This document shows positions 1 through 6,386 of a DNA stretch of 8,936 nucleotides, in pieces. The stretch's first letter is position 1. Each line of letters begins with the position of its first letter. The stretch comes from Candidatus Rifleibacteriota bacterium (lineage in GTDB: Bacteria; Riflebacteria; Ozemobacteria; Ozemobacterales; Ozemobacteraceae). The position numbers and the translations under genes are program-made. The stretch covers positions 1 through 8,936 of the forward strand of contig JAFXRA010000056.1 in NCBI GenBank assembly GCA_017526725.1, given 5' to 3'. The notes below the pieces were generated by a model that was given only the letters and a program-made list of their open reading frames with translations, was not told where the DNA came from and did not search any database.

Positions 1-684
1 CAGCAGATTGTCATGGCTAACATTCAGCATTTGATTAAAGCTAGTGAAACAGTTGGCTATGTTGGAACAATCATTCTTTTGTGGTCAGCTACATTAGTTT
101 TTGCAGGTTTTGCGCAGAATATCAATATGGCATGGCCAACAGCAAACAGTCGTCACTTCTTGGTAGACAGACTTATTGGTTTGTTGACAATCAGTGTTGT
201 AATAATTTTTCTTATAATTGTTCTTGTTACAACAGCGATAATAGATGCTGTTCCAAGACTATTTCCAGGCTTTTTCACCACCTTTATCGTAAGAGCAAAC
301 AGATTTCAGCATTTATTTGTTCAGTTTATGCCTGTTCTGACTATATTTGCTCTTTTGATTCTCTTTTATAAGTATATTCCAAACTGTAAGGTGTTTTGGC
401 GTGAAGCTATTGTAGCAAGCTCTTTTTCAGGTGTTGCAATGCTTGTTACTAAATCTGCTTTTGTTTGGTATATTACTCGCGGGCCGAACAGTTACAGCCT
501 TGTTTACGGTTCGTTAGGAACAGTAGTAGCTTTTATGCTTTGGATATATCTTTCTTCTTGTATAATTTTAATTGGCGGCCATATAAGCGCCGCTTACGCT
601 AAGTTTTTTAGAAGCCCCGAAGAACATGCCAGATCTAGAGATTATGATTTAGATAATCTGCCTGAATTCCCTAAAGAAGATTAA
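1..684 (+). CDS. YihY/virulence factor BrkB family membrane protein (5' partial)
   Basis: The frame is open from base 1 (Gln-Gln-Ile-Val precede the first Met at 13), so the true start is upstream of the window. The 227 visible residues are the C-terminal part; YihY/BrkB proteins are usually near 280-300 residues, so roughly the first 60 are missing. At least four hydrophobic segments are visible, at about residues 58-81, 109-125, 134-156 and 171-197. The best family evidence is the C-terminal pattern: YKYIPN, then a WREA helix, then YSLVYGSLGTVVAFMLWIYL and a final IILIGGH segment. This matches the YihY consensus YGSL...LLWLYLSA...LLGAE, with GGH in place of the usual GAE. The tail after the last helix is short and charged and ends at a TAA stop. 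The protein is an inner-membrane protein. Members were once annotated as ribonuclease BN, which is now considered wrong, and their function is generally unknown. Family assignment is confident; function is not. Confidence 0.88.
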   Translation, partial: QQIVMANIQHLIKASETVGYVGTIILLWSATLVFAGFAQNINMAWPTANSRHFLVDRLIGLLTISVVIIFLIIVLVTTAIIDAVPRLFPGFFTTFIVRANRFQHLFVQFMPVLTIFALLILFYKYIPNCKVFWREAIVASSFSGVAMLVTKSAFVWYITRGPNSYSLVYGSLGTVVAFMLWIYLSSCIILIGGHISAAYAKFFRSPEEHARSRDYDLDNLPEFPKED

Positions 685-728
685 AAAACTACTGGAAAAT
701 AATCTGATTTTTTACATATTTAATTAGT

Positions 729-2741
729 ATGAAAAAATTACTCATACTAATTTCAATTCTGCTGACGGCTGTATTTATTTCAAATACTGCGAATGCCGCG
801 GCTTGGAAAGTATCTCGTTCTGTCTGGACTGAACAGGACGAAAAAGCATATAGTGATTTTGTTGAAAGAATATGCGATTCTAAGTATGGTAATTTAAACA
901 AGTTTATTAGAGATCCTAAGGTTAATCCTTTTTATGGAGAGGAAGACAAGAAACTAAATCTCAGTCCAGACTGTGCTGATTTGCCATATTTGATAAGAGC
1001 TTATGTCGCTTATAAGCTTAGACTGCCATTTAGTTATACTTCAGAAATTTCAAGCAAGGGTGGGGGAGATGAAAGATACAGCAGAGGCAATAAACCAATG
1101 CAGTTTAAAGATCAGGATTATTTCTCTACTCCTCAGCAGTTGTTTTATCAGGTAACCTTGGTAAATTCAGGCTATTACAGAATGGATGTAAATTGTGAAA
1201 CTTCTGACCATTACCCGATAAAAATTAATAAAAAGAATCTTACTCCAGGAACCATTTATTATGACCCAGATGGTCATGTCGCCCTGGTTGCAAAGGTTCT
1301 TGATAACGGAAGAATAAGACTTATAGATGCTCACCCGGATAAAAGTATTTCTAAACCCTGGTTTGGAAGTAAATTTTCAAGAGGTGATAAGAAGAATGGC
1401 GGCGGCTTTAAGAAATGGCGTCAGATTCGATATACCTCTGACGGTAAAATAGTTAGAACACAGAATCATAATCTTAAAGACTATTCTGCTGCTGACCAAT
1501 ATGCGAAGAGTTTTTCTGTAGGCGGAAAAAGCGGTTTAGGCTACTATGACTATATTCGTCTTAGTATGGCAACTTCAAACAGCCGTTCAGATCCAATGCA
1601 GGAATTTATTTTTATGATGCAGGATATTTATGAAGATATAAGATATCGTGCTTTAGCTGTTGAGGTAGCAATTCAGAAAGGCTGCAATTTAAAACCTCAT
1701 CCAGGTAAGCTTCCTTACAATATTTACGGTACAGACGGAATATGGGAAGAACTTTCTACGCCTTCTAGAGATGCAAGGTTAAAAGTGGCTTTCAGAGAAT
1801 TTTATGATACTACAAGACAGATGGTTTTAAATACAGAGCGCTATGACCCTAAAATGGCAAAGGCTCTGGCGTATAGTTTTCTTTTAAAGTATGATGAGCT
1901 TGCGCCTAAGATGTGTATCAGTTATGTAAATTCTGCTGGAAGACAAGTGGTTTTAAACTTTGCAGATGTTAACTATAGACTCTTTGATTTGTCTTTCGAC
2001 CCTTATCATTCAATAGAATACAGATGGGGAGCCAGAGGCCAGGAACTTTCCTCGGCCAATGACGGAGAAACAAAAAGAAAATTTTATGATTTAGAAAAAC
2101 GCTTAAGAAATCAGCTTGAAAGATTATATGGATGTAATACTCCACTGACAATGGGGCCTGAAAGACCTGTCTCTGTGGATGTAAGAGGCTGGCTATATTC
2201 TTATATTCAGGGTAAGAGTATAGATCGTAATATTATTGCATTTAACAAGGAAACAATATTTGAACAGCCTGATACCTCTGAAGATGAAAAGCCTGAAGAA
2301 GAAGGTCCTTCTCAGACACCTCAGGAACCGGTTCAGATTGCTTTGGCTGTAAAGCCTGAACAGCCAGTTGTTGAAGAACAGGTCATAGCAAAGAATCCGG
2401 TTGTTGTTCCCTTGAATCTGTCTGAAAGAGAATTGTCAGAAGAGCCTGAAGCTGATTCTAAAGAATTAGAGAAAGAAAAAACTGTAGAACCAGTTAAAGA
2501 ACAGCGCCAGGAAATTGTTGTAGCTCAAATTCCAGAAGATAATAAACAGAATTCAAATAAGCAGATTGTACAAACAGAAAATAATAAACCGTCTGCTGCA
2601 ATTAAAGCAGAAAACAAACAGCCGGTTATAGAAGATAAATCTTCTGATTCAACAACAGATTTCTGGAATTCTTTCCTTATAAAAGGTGACCAGATTGCTG
2701 CTACTATTGGAAATAGTAGTAATTACAGCGCTTCTAGATAA
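729..2741 (+). CDS. Exported protein with possible NlpC/P60- or transglutaminase-like Cys-His core and charged Pro/Glu-rich tail
   Basis: This 670-residue protein begins with a clear Sec signal peptide: Lys2-Lys3, a hydrophobic core at about 4-17, and a likely cleavage at ANA-AA near residue 23. It is therefore exported, probably to the periplasm or cell surface. The N-terminal half has a layout resembling papain-fold peptidases or amidases. Cys82 sits in SPDCADLPYLIRAY at the start of a helix, followed about 100 residues later by YYDPDGHVALVAKV (His183) and then RLIDAHPD (Asp200 or His202 as third residue). Residues 240-500 look globular, are rich in Tyr and Arg, and I cannot assign them. 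Residues 512-640 are low complexity (Glu, Pro, Lys, Gln, Val) and probably a disordered spacer, followed by a short hydrophobic patch (FWNSFLIKG, about 645-653). There is no lipobox and no C-terminal membrane helix. The gene starts 44 bp after the upstream stop without an obvious Shine-Dalgarno; the signal peptide supports the ATG at 729. The enzyme call rests on motif spacing alone. A cell-wall hydrolase or structural surface protein are alternatives. Confidence 0.7.
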   Translation: MKKLLILISILLTAVFISNTANAAAWKVSRSVWTEQDEKAYSDFVERICDSKYGNLNKFIRDPKVNPFYGEEDKKLNLSPDCADLPYLIRAYVAYKLRLPFSYTSEISSKGGGDERYSRGNKPMQFKDQDYFSTPQQLFYQVTLVNSGYYRMDVNCETSDHYPIKINKKNLTPGTIYYDPDGHVALVAKVLDNGRIRLIDAHPDKSISKPWFGSKFSRGDKKNGGGFKKWRQIRYTSDGKIVRTQNHNLKDYSAADQYAKSFSVGGKSGLGYYDYIRLSMATSNSRSDPMQEFIFMMQDIYEDIRYRALAVEVAIQKGCNLKPHPGKLPYNIYGTDGIWEELSTPSRDARLKVAFREFYDTTRQMVLNTERYDPKMAKALAYSFLLKYDELAPKMCISYVNSAGRQVVLNFADVNYRLFDLSFDPYHSIEYRWGARGQELSSANDGETKRKFYDLEKRLRNQLERLYGCNTPLTMGPERPVSVDVRGWLYSYIQGKSIDRNIIAFNKETIFEQPDTSEDEKPEEEGPSQTPQEPVQIALAVKPEQPVVEEQVIAKNPVVVPLNLSERELSEEPEADSKELEKEKTVEPVKEQRQEIVVAQIPEDNKQNSNKQIVQTENNKPSAAIKAENKQPVIEDKSSDSTTDFWNSFLIKGDQIAATIGNSSNYSASR

Positions 2742-2751
2742 CCTCTTTGTT

Positions 2752-2785
2752 AGAGTTTGTCTAAAAACTTAGAATTTGTTTAAAA
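2752..2785. repeat. Two tandem copies of an AT-rich 15-bp motif
   Basis: The 15-mer at 2752-2766 (AGAGTTTGTCTAAAA) and the one at 2771-2785 (AGAATTTGTTTAAAA) agree at 13 of 15 positions and are spaced 19 bp apart, directly after the stop of the exported protein. A related stretch lies on the far side of the GC-rich element at 2917-2933, agreeing with 2771-2787 at 15 of 17 positions. The copies may be an operator, remnants of a duplicated flank, or chance similarity in AT-rich DNA. Confidence 0.35.
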
Positions 2786-2806
2786 TTCATTGTGTGGAGT
2801 AATGTG

Positions 2807-2893
2807 CTTACCCCCTTTTGTATTACCGCCAAGGATGGCGGTATGCAAGCGAGCGACAGGAGGTCAGCGAGTCGCAAAGGGGGATTAAGGGGG
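2807..2893. repeat. GC-rich palindromic element, probably a dispersed intergenic repeat
   Basis: This block stands out from the AT-rich surroundings. The outer arms are complementary with a small gap: CTTACCCCCTTTTG at 2807-2820 against CAAAGGGGGATTAAG at 2875-2889. Inside is a perfect 8-bp hairpin (TACCGCCA at 2824-2831, loop AGGA, TGGCGGTA at 2836-2843). A second short stem follows, GCGAC (2853-2857) with GTCGC (2871-2875). The right end carries the 8-mer GGGGGATT twice, at 2879-2886 and 2889-2896. No coding capacity or T-tract is seen. The nested palindrome is typical of REP/MITE-like repeats, but only one copy is in the window, so dispersal is inferred. Confidence 0.55.
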
Positions 2894-2976
2894 ATTTTAA
2901 AATAATTAGGGAAATCAGAATTTTGTTAAAATTATAAAAACCATATAAAAAAATAGCAATAAAGCAAATTCTTTAT

Positions 2977-2982
2977 TATAAT
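2977..2982 (+). promoter_or_regulatory. Possible sigma-70 -10 box for the glycosyltransferase gene
   Basis: A perfect TATAAT lies 28 bp upstream of the ATG at 3011. The hexamer 17 bp upstream (TAGCAA, 2954-2959) matches the -35 consensus at only three positions. In such AT-rich DNA a TATAAT can occur by chance. A separate promoter is reasonable because the preceding gap is 269 bp and contains the palindromic element. A weak AAGG at 2996-2999 could be the ribosome binding site. Confidence 0.35.
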
Positions 2983-3010
2983 AGCAAAAAAGTTTAAGGT
3001 TGGTGTTTAT

Positions 3011-3727
3011 ATGAAACTATCTATAGTTATTCCAGTATACAATGAAAAGAATACTCTCAAAGATATTATTATGAGAGTTAAAGCATCTCCGGTAGAAGAA
3101 AAAGAAATTGTTCTAGTTGATGATTATTCTAACGATGGTACAAGAGAATTGCTTCAGAATGAATTGTACAAACTGGTTGATAAAGTAATATATCACGACC
3201 ATAATCAAGGTAAGGGTGCTGCACTTCGAACAGGTTTTAAAGAAGTAACAGGCGATTATGTAATCATCCAGGACGCTGATATGGAATATGACCCAAATGA
3301 ATATCCTATTCTTTTGGCGCCTGTACTGGCTGGAAAAGCAGATGTGGTTTACGGTTCTCGTTTTGCAGGTGGAAACGCTCATCGTGTCCTCTATTTCTGG
3401 CATAGCATGGGAAATTCTTTCCTTACCTTGTTGTCTAACATGTGTACAGACTTGAATCTTACTGATATGGAAACCTGCTACAAACTTTTTAAACGTGAAA
3501 TTATCCAATCTATAGATATAGAAGAAAACCGTTTTGGGTTCGAACCTGAAATAACTGCCAAACTAGCTTCTCTTGGCTGTAATATTTATGAAGTAGGAAT
3601 TTCTTATTATGGTCGTACATATGCTGAAGGCAAAAAGATTGGCTGGAAAGACGGCGTAAGAGCAATTTATGTTATTTTAAAATATGCTTTGAAACATAAA
3701 AAACTAGCAAGACGCTTAAAGAAATAA
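3011..3727 (+). CDS. Family 2 glycosyltransferase, DPM1-like (dolichol/polyprenyl-phosphate sugar transferase type)
   Basis: This 238-residue protein has a complete GT-A fold signature. The N-terminal strand [12 protein letters not shown] (1-12) is followed by VDDYSNDGT (36-44), which binds the nucleotide. [12 protein letters not shown] (65-76) is the classic DPM1-type loop, and QDADMEYDP (87-95) contains the metal-binding Asp-x-Asp (88-90). GSRF (115-118), DMETCYKLF (152-160) and FGFEPEI (175-181) follow in the usual order. Family members typically transfer a hexose from a nucleotide sugar (GDP-mannose or UDP-glucose) to a polyprenyl phosphate or another acceptor. This protein lacks the C-terminal membrane helices of GtrB-type members, so it is probably soluble or peripherally bound through its basic C-terminus ([11 protein letters not shown]). 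Donor and acceptor cannot be read from sequence. It lies between the exported protein and the pilus-type cluster, separated from each by a promoter-sized gap, so it is probably its own unit. Glycosylation of a surface structure is possible but unproven. Confidence 0.9.
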   Translation: MKLSIVIPVYNEKNTLKDIIMRVKASPVEEKEIVLVDDYSNDGTRELLQNELYKLVDKVIYHDHNQGKGAALRTGFKEVTGDYVIIQDADMEYDPNEYPILLAPVLAGKADVVYGSRFAGGNAHRVLYFWHSMGNSFLTLLSNMCTDLNLTDMETCYKLFKREIIQSIDIEENRFGFEPEITAKLASLGCNIYEVGISYYGRTYAEGKKIGWKDGVRAIYVILKYALKHKKLARRLKK

Positions 3728-3834
3728 AAGATTTGTTACTCTCTGCGTTCTCTATTAATGATTGTTTTATGCAAAAAAGAAATTTTTGTGTGTACATATT
3801 TTTGTAAAGATTTTTCAATATTCAAAAATATAAC

Positions 3835-3862
3835 TTGCAATTTTTAAAAAAATAGTTATTTT
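3835..3862 (+). promoter_or_regulatory. Possible promoter of the type IV filament gene cluster
   Basis: TTGCAA at 3835-3840 (4 of 6 to TTGACA) is followed after 16 bp by TATTTT at 3857-3862 (4 of 6 to TATAAT). It lies 40 bp upstream of the first gene of the cluster, in the 175-bp gap after the glycosyltransferase. No other candidate in this gap looks better. The AT-rich context makes this tentative. Confidence 0.35.
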
Positions 3863-3902
3863 AGGAACGCGTTAAATTTAATGGTTTCTTAAGGATAAAA
3901 AA

Positions 3903-5393
3903 ATGTGGCAAGCTAAACAAACAGAAGGCTTTGTCGAATTAGAGAATGATTATGCTAGATTGCTAAAAAATGTCGATGGCACAAAATGGTCTAGTTTAGT
4001 CGTTACTCCAGATGGAGATATTTGGTCTGCTTTAAGAAAAGCTATTCCAAGTTTTTTCCCTCCCAAAGCCTCTTTAAATTTTATTTGTCCATCTAATGGT
4101 GGTACACTTGTTTTTGAATTTCCAAGCGATTTAACAGATAAAGAAATTGAAGGAAATTTACAGGTAAATAGGAAGAATTTCTTTAACGAAGCTGGAGAAC
4201 TTTTCTTTAAGATAAAAAAAGGAAATGTTAATCAGGTTACAAAGAAAAGAGATATAACTGTTTCTTATATTACTACTTCTACAGTAGAAAATATAAAGAA
4301 TCTTTGTGAAGCAGTAAGTGTAAAGCTTGGAAAAATAACTACTCTTCCCGATTCACTCTTCGGAGCATTAAAAAGACAATATGCTGATCACGGAAAAGAA
4401 GTAAATATTTGTATACAGATAGGTTACTCTAAAGTATACATTATCATCTTTAAAGGTGATGAAATCCTTTCTGTAAGAACTTTACTTACTGGTAGTTTAA
4501 GAGAATTAGAAAGCATTCTTTTTGCTGGTTATTCAATGAGTAAAGACGAAGCTAGATTAATGATAAGCGGGCGTCATCAGCAGCCTGTTCCAGCTATTCT
4601 TGATACAATAAAAGAAAACCGTCTTGATTTGATAACTCACCTTGGCGGTGTTTTTGCTGAATTAAGAACAAAGAAACTCTTAGATCCGAAATCACAGGTT
4701 TACTTATCTTATAACATTATTGACGAACCCATGCTTACCAGCATGATAAGCGATCGTTTTGATATAAATGTCAATATAGTTACTGGGTTAGAAAATGAAG
4801 AAAAATGTGAAAAGTATGAAGATTATCCAGCAGCCTGGTTATGTGGTTCATATAATCCAAGTGTTCCAAATCTGATTCCTCCCAGAAAGATTTCCATAGG
4901 TAATCTTTTCTATAATCCAGTATCTGCTGTAATAATAGCTGCAGTTATGACAGCTCTGCCATTCCCGATACTTAATAATCAGAAACAGAGCATAGCTAAT
5001 GAGCTTAAAGCATTACAGGAAAAACATAAACCTATTGAAGAAATGCTTAATGAATTCAAGAATTTGAACGAATATCAAGGCAAATTGGTTAACTTGGCAA
5101 AGGAAATTAATTCAGACATCGAAGCAAGAGGTATTTCTTCTAGAATTGCAAGACATTTAACAGAAACTTTACCCATTTCGACAAGACTTGAAAATCTGAA
5201 AGTAGATTATAAAGCAGGGAAAATGACCGTTGTTGGTTATACTGTTGATGCAGAAAGTGCATTACGCTTTCTAGACAATATAAAAAGCTGCGATGAATTA
5301 ACCAAAGCAGAAATAGTCATTTCAGACTTGGAAAGCAGACGAATTAAATTTACTATAACAGCCTTAATTGGCGATGGAAAAGGTAGAAGGTGA
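3903..5393 (+). CDS. PilM-PilN fusion / GspL-like inner-membrane assembly protein
   Basis: This 496-residue protein joins two parts normally encoded separately in type IV pili. Residues 1-330 resemble a divergent PilM/GspL actin-like cytoplasmic domain. The clearest match is NICIQIGYSKVYIIIFKGD (168-186) followed by TGSLRELESIL, which corresponds to the phosphate-2 DIG-x-x-x-T region of PilM, but with Gln172 in place of the usual Asp. No canonical phosphate-1 loop is seen at the N-terminus. A membrane helix lies at about 337-357, then a likely coiled coil (358-408, rich in Glu, Lys, Leu), then a PilN-like periplasmic domain (412-490) with LPISTRLENLKVDY, a G-x-T-V strand and a FLDNI helix. 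This is the GspL topology. The loss of key actin-fold residues suggests weak or no ATP binding, as is known for GspL. It should anchor the assembly ATPase on the inner membrane. A good Shine-Dalgarno (AAGGA, 3891-3895) sits 7 nt before the ATG. The next gene follows in a translationally linked arrangement. Confidence 0.83.
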   Translation: MWQAKQTEGFVELENDYARLLKNVDGTKWSSLVVTPDGDIWSALRKAIPSFFPPKASLNFICPSNGGTLVFEFPSDLTDKEIEGNLQVNRKNFFNEAGELFFKIKKGNVNQVTKKRDITVSYITTSTVENIKNLCEAVSVKLGKITTLPDSLFGALKRQYADHGKEVNICIQIGYSKVYIIIFKGDEILSVRTLLTGSLRELESILFAGYSMSKDEARLMISGRHQQPVPAILDTIKENRLDLITHLGGVFAELRTKKLLDPKSQVYLSYNIIDEPMLTSMISDRFDINVNIVTGLENEEKCEKYEDYPAAWLCGSYNPSVPNLIPPRKISIGNLFYNPVSAVIIAAVMTALPFPILNNQKQSIANELKALQEKHKPIEEMLNEFKNLNEYQGKLVNLAKEINSDIEARGISSRIARHLTETLPISTRLENLKVDYKAGKMTVVGYTVDAESALRFLDNIKSCDELTKAEIVISDLESRRIKFTITALIGDGKGRR

Positions 5394-5396
5394 GGA
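5389..5396 (+). promoter_or_regulatory. Ribosome binding site that decides the PilO-like start
   Basis: GGTGAGGA overlaps the stop codon of the upstream gene and lies 7 nt before the ATG at 5404. The in-frame ATG at 5368 has no comparable site and would add 12 charged residues (MAMEKVEGEEQN) before the membrane helix, so 5404 is preferred. Confidence 0.7.
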
Positions 5397-5403
5397 ACAA
5401 AAT

Positions 5404-5946
5404 ATGAAAAATTTCTTAGTAGCAGTTATTGTTTTTGCCGTAATTGTTATGCCTTATACCTATTATTATATTCCTTCTCTTAATCAAACCAACAATATGA
5501 GACAGGAAATTTCAAATTTAAAGGCTTCACTTGCTCGATTTGATAACGGTAGAGAGGCTATGTATAGAGAACTTCTTGTTTCTCAAAAAGAAAACCTCGA
5601 AAAGGAAAACAAAAGATTAAATTATTTGCTTCCATCATTTGTTACTGCCAGAGCAAATTTAATGGCTCCTTTTGATACTTTAAGAGAAGAAATTCCTGGT
5701 GATTGGAACGTAGTTCCTGAAGGCAAGTTTAAAAACTCTGGTCCATTGGTTTTCTGGCCATTCAATTTTAAATACATCGGAAAAAGCGAAGATGCAATTA
5801 AGGTTCTTGCTTATATGGAAGTAAATACTCAATTCATGAGACTTGAAAACTATAAAATTGAAACTAATGACAAATTAGTTACTTTATCTGGAAAAGTTGA
5901 ATTAGTATTTCAAGAAAAACTAATGGAAGAAGGAGGCAAAAAATGA
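5404..5946 (+). CDS. pilO: PilO/GspM-like inner-membrane platform protein
   Basis: With the chosen start the protein has 180 residues. A single membrane helix (about 4-23, FLVAVIVFAVIVMPYTYYYI) is followed by a likely coiled coil (about 27-75). A periplasmic ferredoxin-like domain follows from about 85, including FDTLREEI, a central strand (WPFNFKYIG) and a FMRLENYKIE strand. Order, size and topology fit PilO or GspM, which pair with PilN or the periplasmic part of GspL to form the alignment or platform subcomplex. Sequence conservation in this family is low, so the call rests largely on architecture and on its place between the PilM-PilN fusion and the PilP-like gene. An upstream in-frame ATG at 5368 would overlap the previous gene by 26 bp and is less likely. 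Its stop overlaps the next start by 4 bp (ATGA at 5943-5946), so the two are probably translationally coupled. Confidence 0.75.
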   Translation: MKNFLVAVIVFAVIVMPYTYYYIPSLNQTNNMRQEISNLKASLARFDNGREAMYRELLVSQKENLEKENKRLNYLLPSFVTARANLMAPFDTLREEIPGDWNVVPEGKFKNSGPLVFWPFNFKYIGKSEDAIKVLAYMEVNTQFMRLENYKIETNDKLVTLSGKVELVFQEKLMEEGGKK

Positions 5947-6365
5947 AGCTTTGGATAAAAACAGCCATCTTTGGTTCCATTTTCATGGTTTTATTCTTTT
6001 TATACAAAATGAATAAAGCAAACTCTGTTGTTTATATTGCTCAACCTCAATACACAGAAGCAATATCTTTACCTCAGTCTGTTATAAGAAAAGAAATTAA
6101 GCGAGATGAACTGCTTATAGGTTTACCTGTTGATAAAGAACCATTTAGACCATTGTTCTTTGAATCAATGGAATTAAAAGGTATCATGAAAGATAACTTT
6201 GGCAGATGGCTGGCTATTTTTACAGATGGGAAATCAGAAGCCGGTTCTCGTTTAATGAAGTTTGCTGCTGGTGATACCCACGATGGTATTACACTTTTAA
6301 ATGTTGACAACAAAGGCTGTGTTATTAGATACGGCAATATTGAACGAAGATTTGAAGTTAAGTAA
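5943..6365 (+). CDS. PilP/GspC-like periplasmic linker protein
   Basis: This 140-residue protein starts with an uncleaved-looking membrane helix (about 4-21, WIKTAIFGSIFMVLFFLY). A flexible stretch follows, then a small beta domain (about 66-138). The latter contains PFRPLFFESMELKGIMKD, a WLAIFTDG strand and the C-terminal IRYGNIERRFEVK. This is the pattern of the PilP or GspC homology region, L-x-G-x-x...A-x-x...G-x-x...I-R-x-x-x-x-x-x-L. The domain binds the N0/N1 part of the secretin and links it to the inner-membrane platform. PilP proteins are normally lipoproteins with a lipobox Cys. Here there is no Cys in the N-terminal region, so it has GspC-like anchoring, yet it lacks a C-terminal PDZ domain and is PilP-sized. 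A strong AGGAGG (5931-5936) lies 6 nt before the ATG, which overlaps the preceding stop. A secretin gene follows 21 bp downstream, as expected. Confidence 0.75.
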   Translation: MKLWIKTAIFGSIFMVLFFLYKMNKANSVVYIAQPQYTEAISLPQSVIRKEIKRDELLIGLPVDKEPFRPLFFESMELKGIMKDNFGRWLAIFTDGKSEAGSRLMKFAAGDTHDGITLLNVDNKGCVIRYGNIERRFEVK

Positions 6366-6386
6366 AATAATCTAAAGGAGTTATAA

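Noticed and set aside
2701..2719. Perfect 8-bp hairpin CTACTATT/AATAGTAG with loop GGA near the end of the exported-protein gene.
   Set aside because: It is AT-rich, lies inside the coding region (before the stop at 2739-2741), and no T tract follows, so it is not a convincing terminator.
2807..2893. CRISPR array or tRNA gene in the GC-rich intergenic element.
   Set aside because: There is no regularly spaced repeat-spacer pattern and no cloverleaf or CCA-acceptor structure; nested palindromes fit a REP/MITE-like element better.
3113..3508. Antisense open frame of 131 codons within the glycosyltransferase.
   Set aside because: The + strand frame has all GT2 motifs; the antisense product resembles no family and is rich in Ile/Phe/Cys from reverse-complement coding.
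3772..3788. Possible hairpin CAAAAA...TTTTTG after the glycosyltransferase gene.
   Set aside because: The stem is only A-T pairs apart from one C-G, with no GC-rich core, so it would be very weak. It is not reported as a terminator.
5368..5403. Upstream in-frame ATG that would lengthen the PilO-like protein by 12 residues.
   Set aside because: It has no ribosome binding site and would add a charged segment before the membrane helix; the ATG at 5404 has GGTGAGGA at good spacing.
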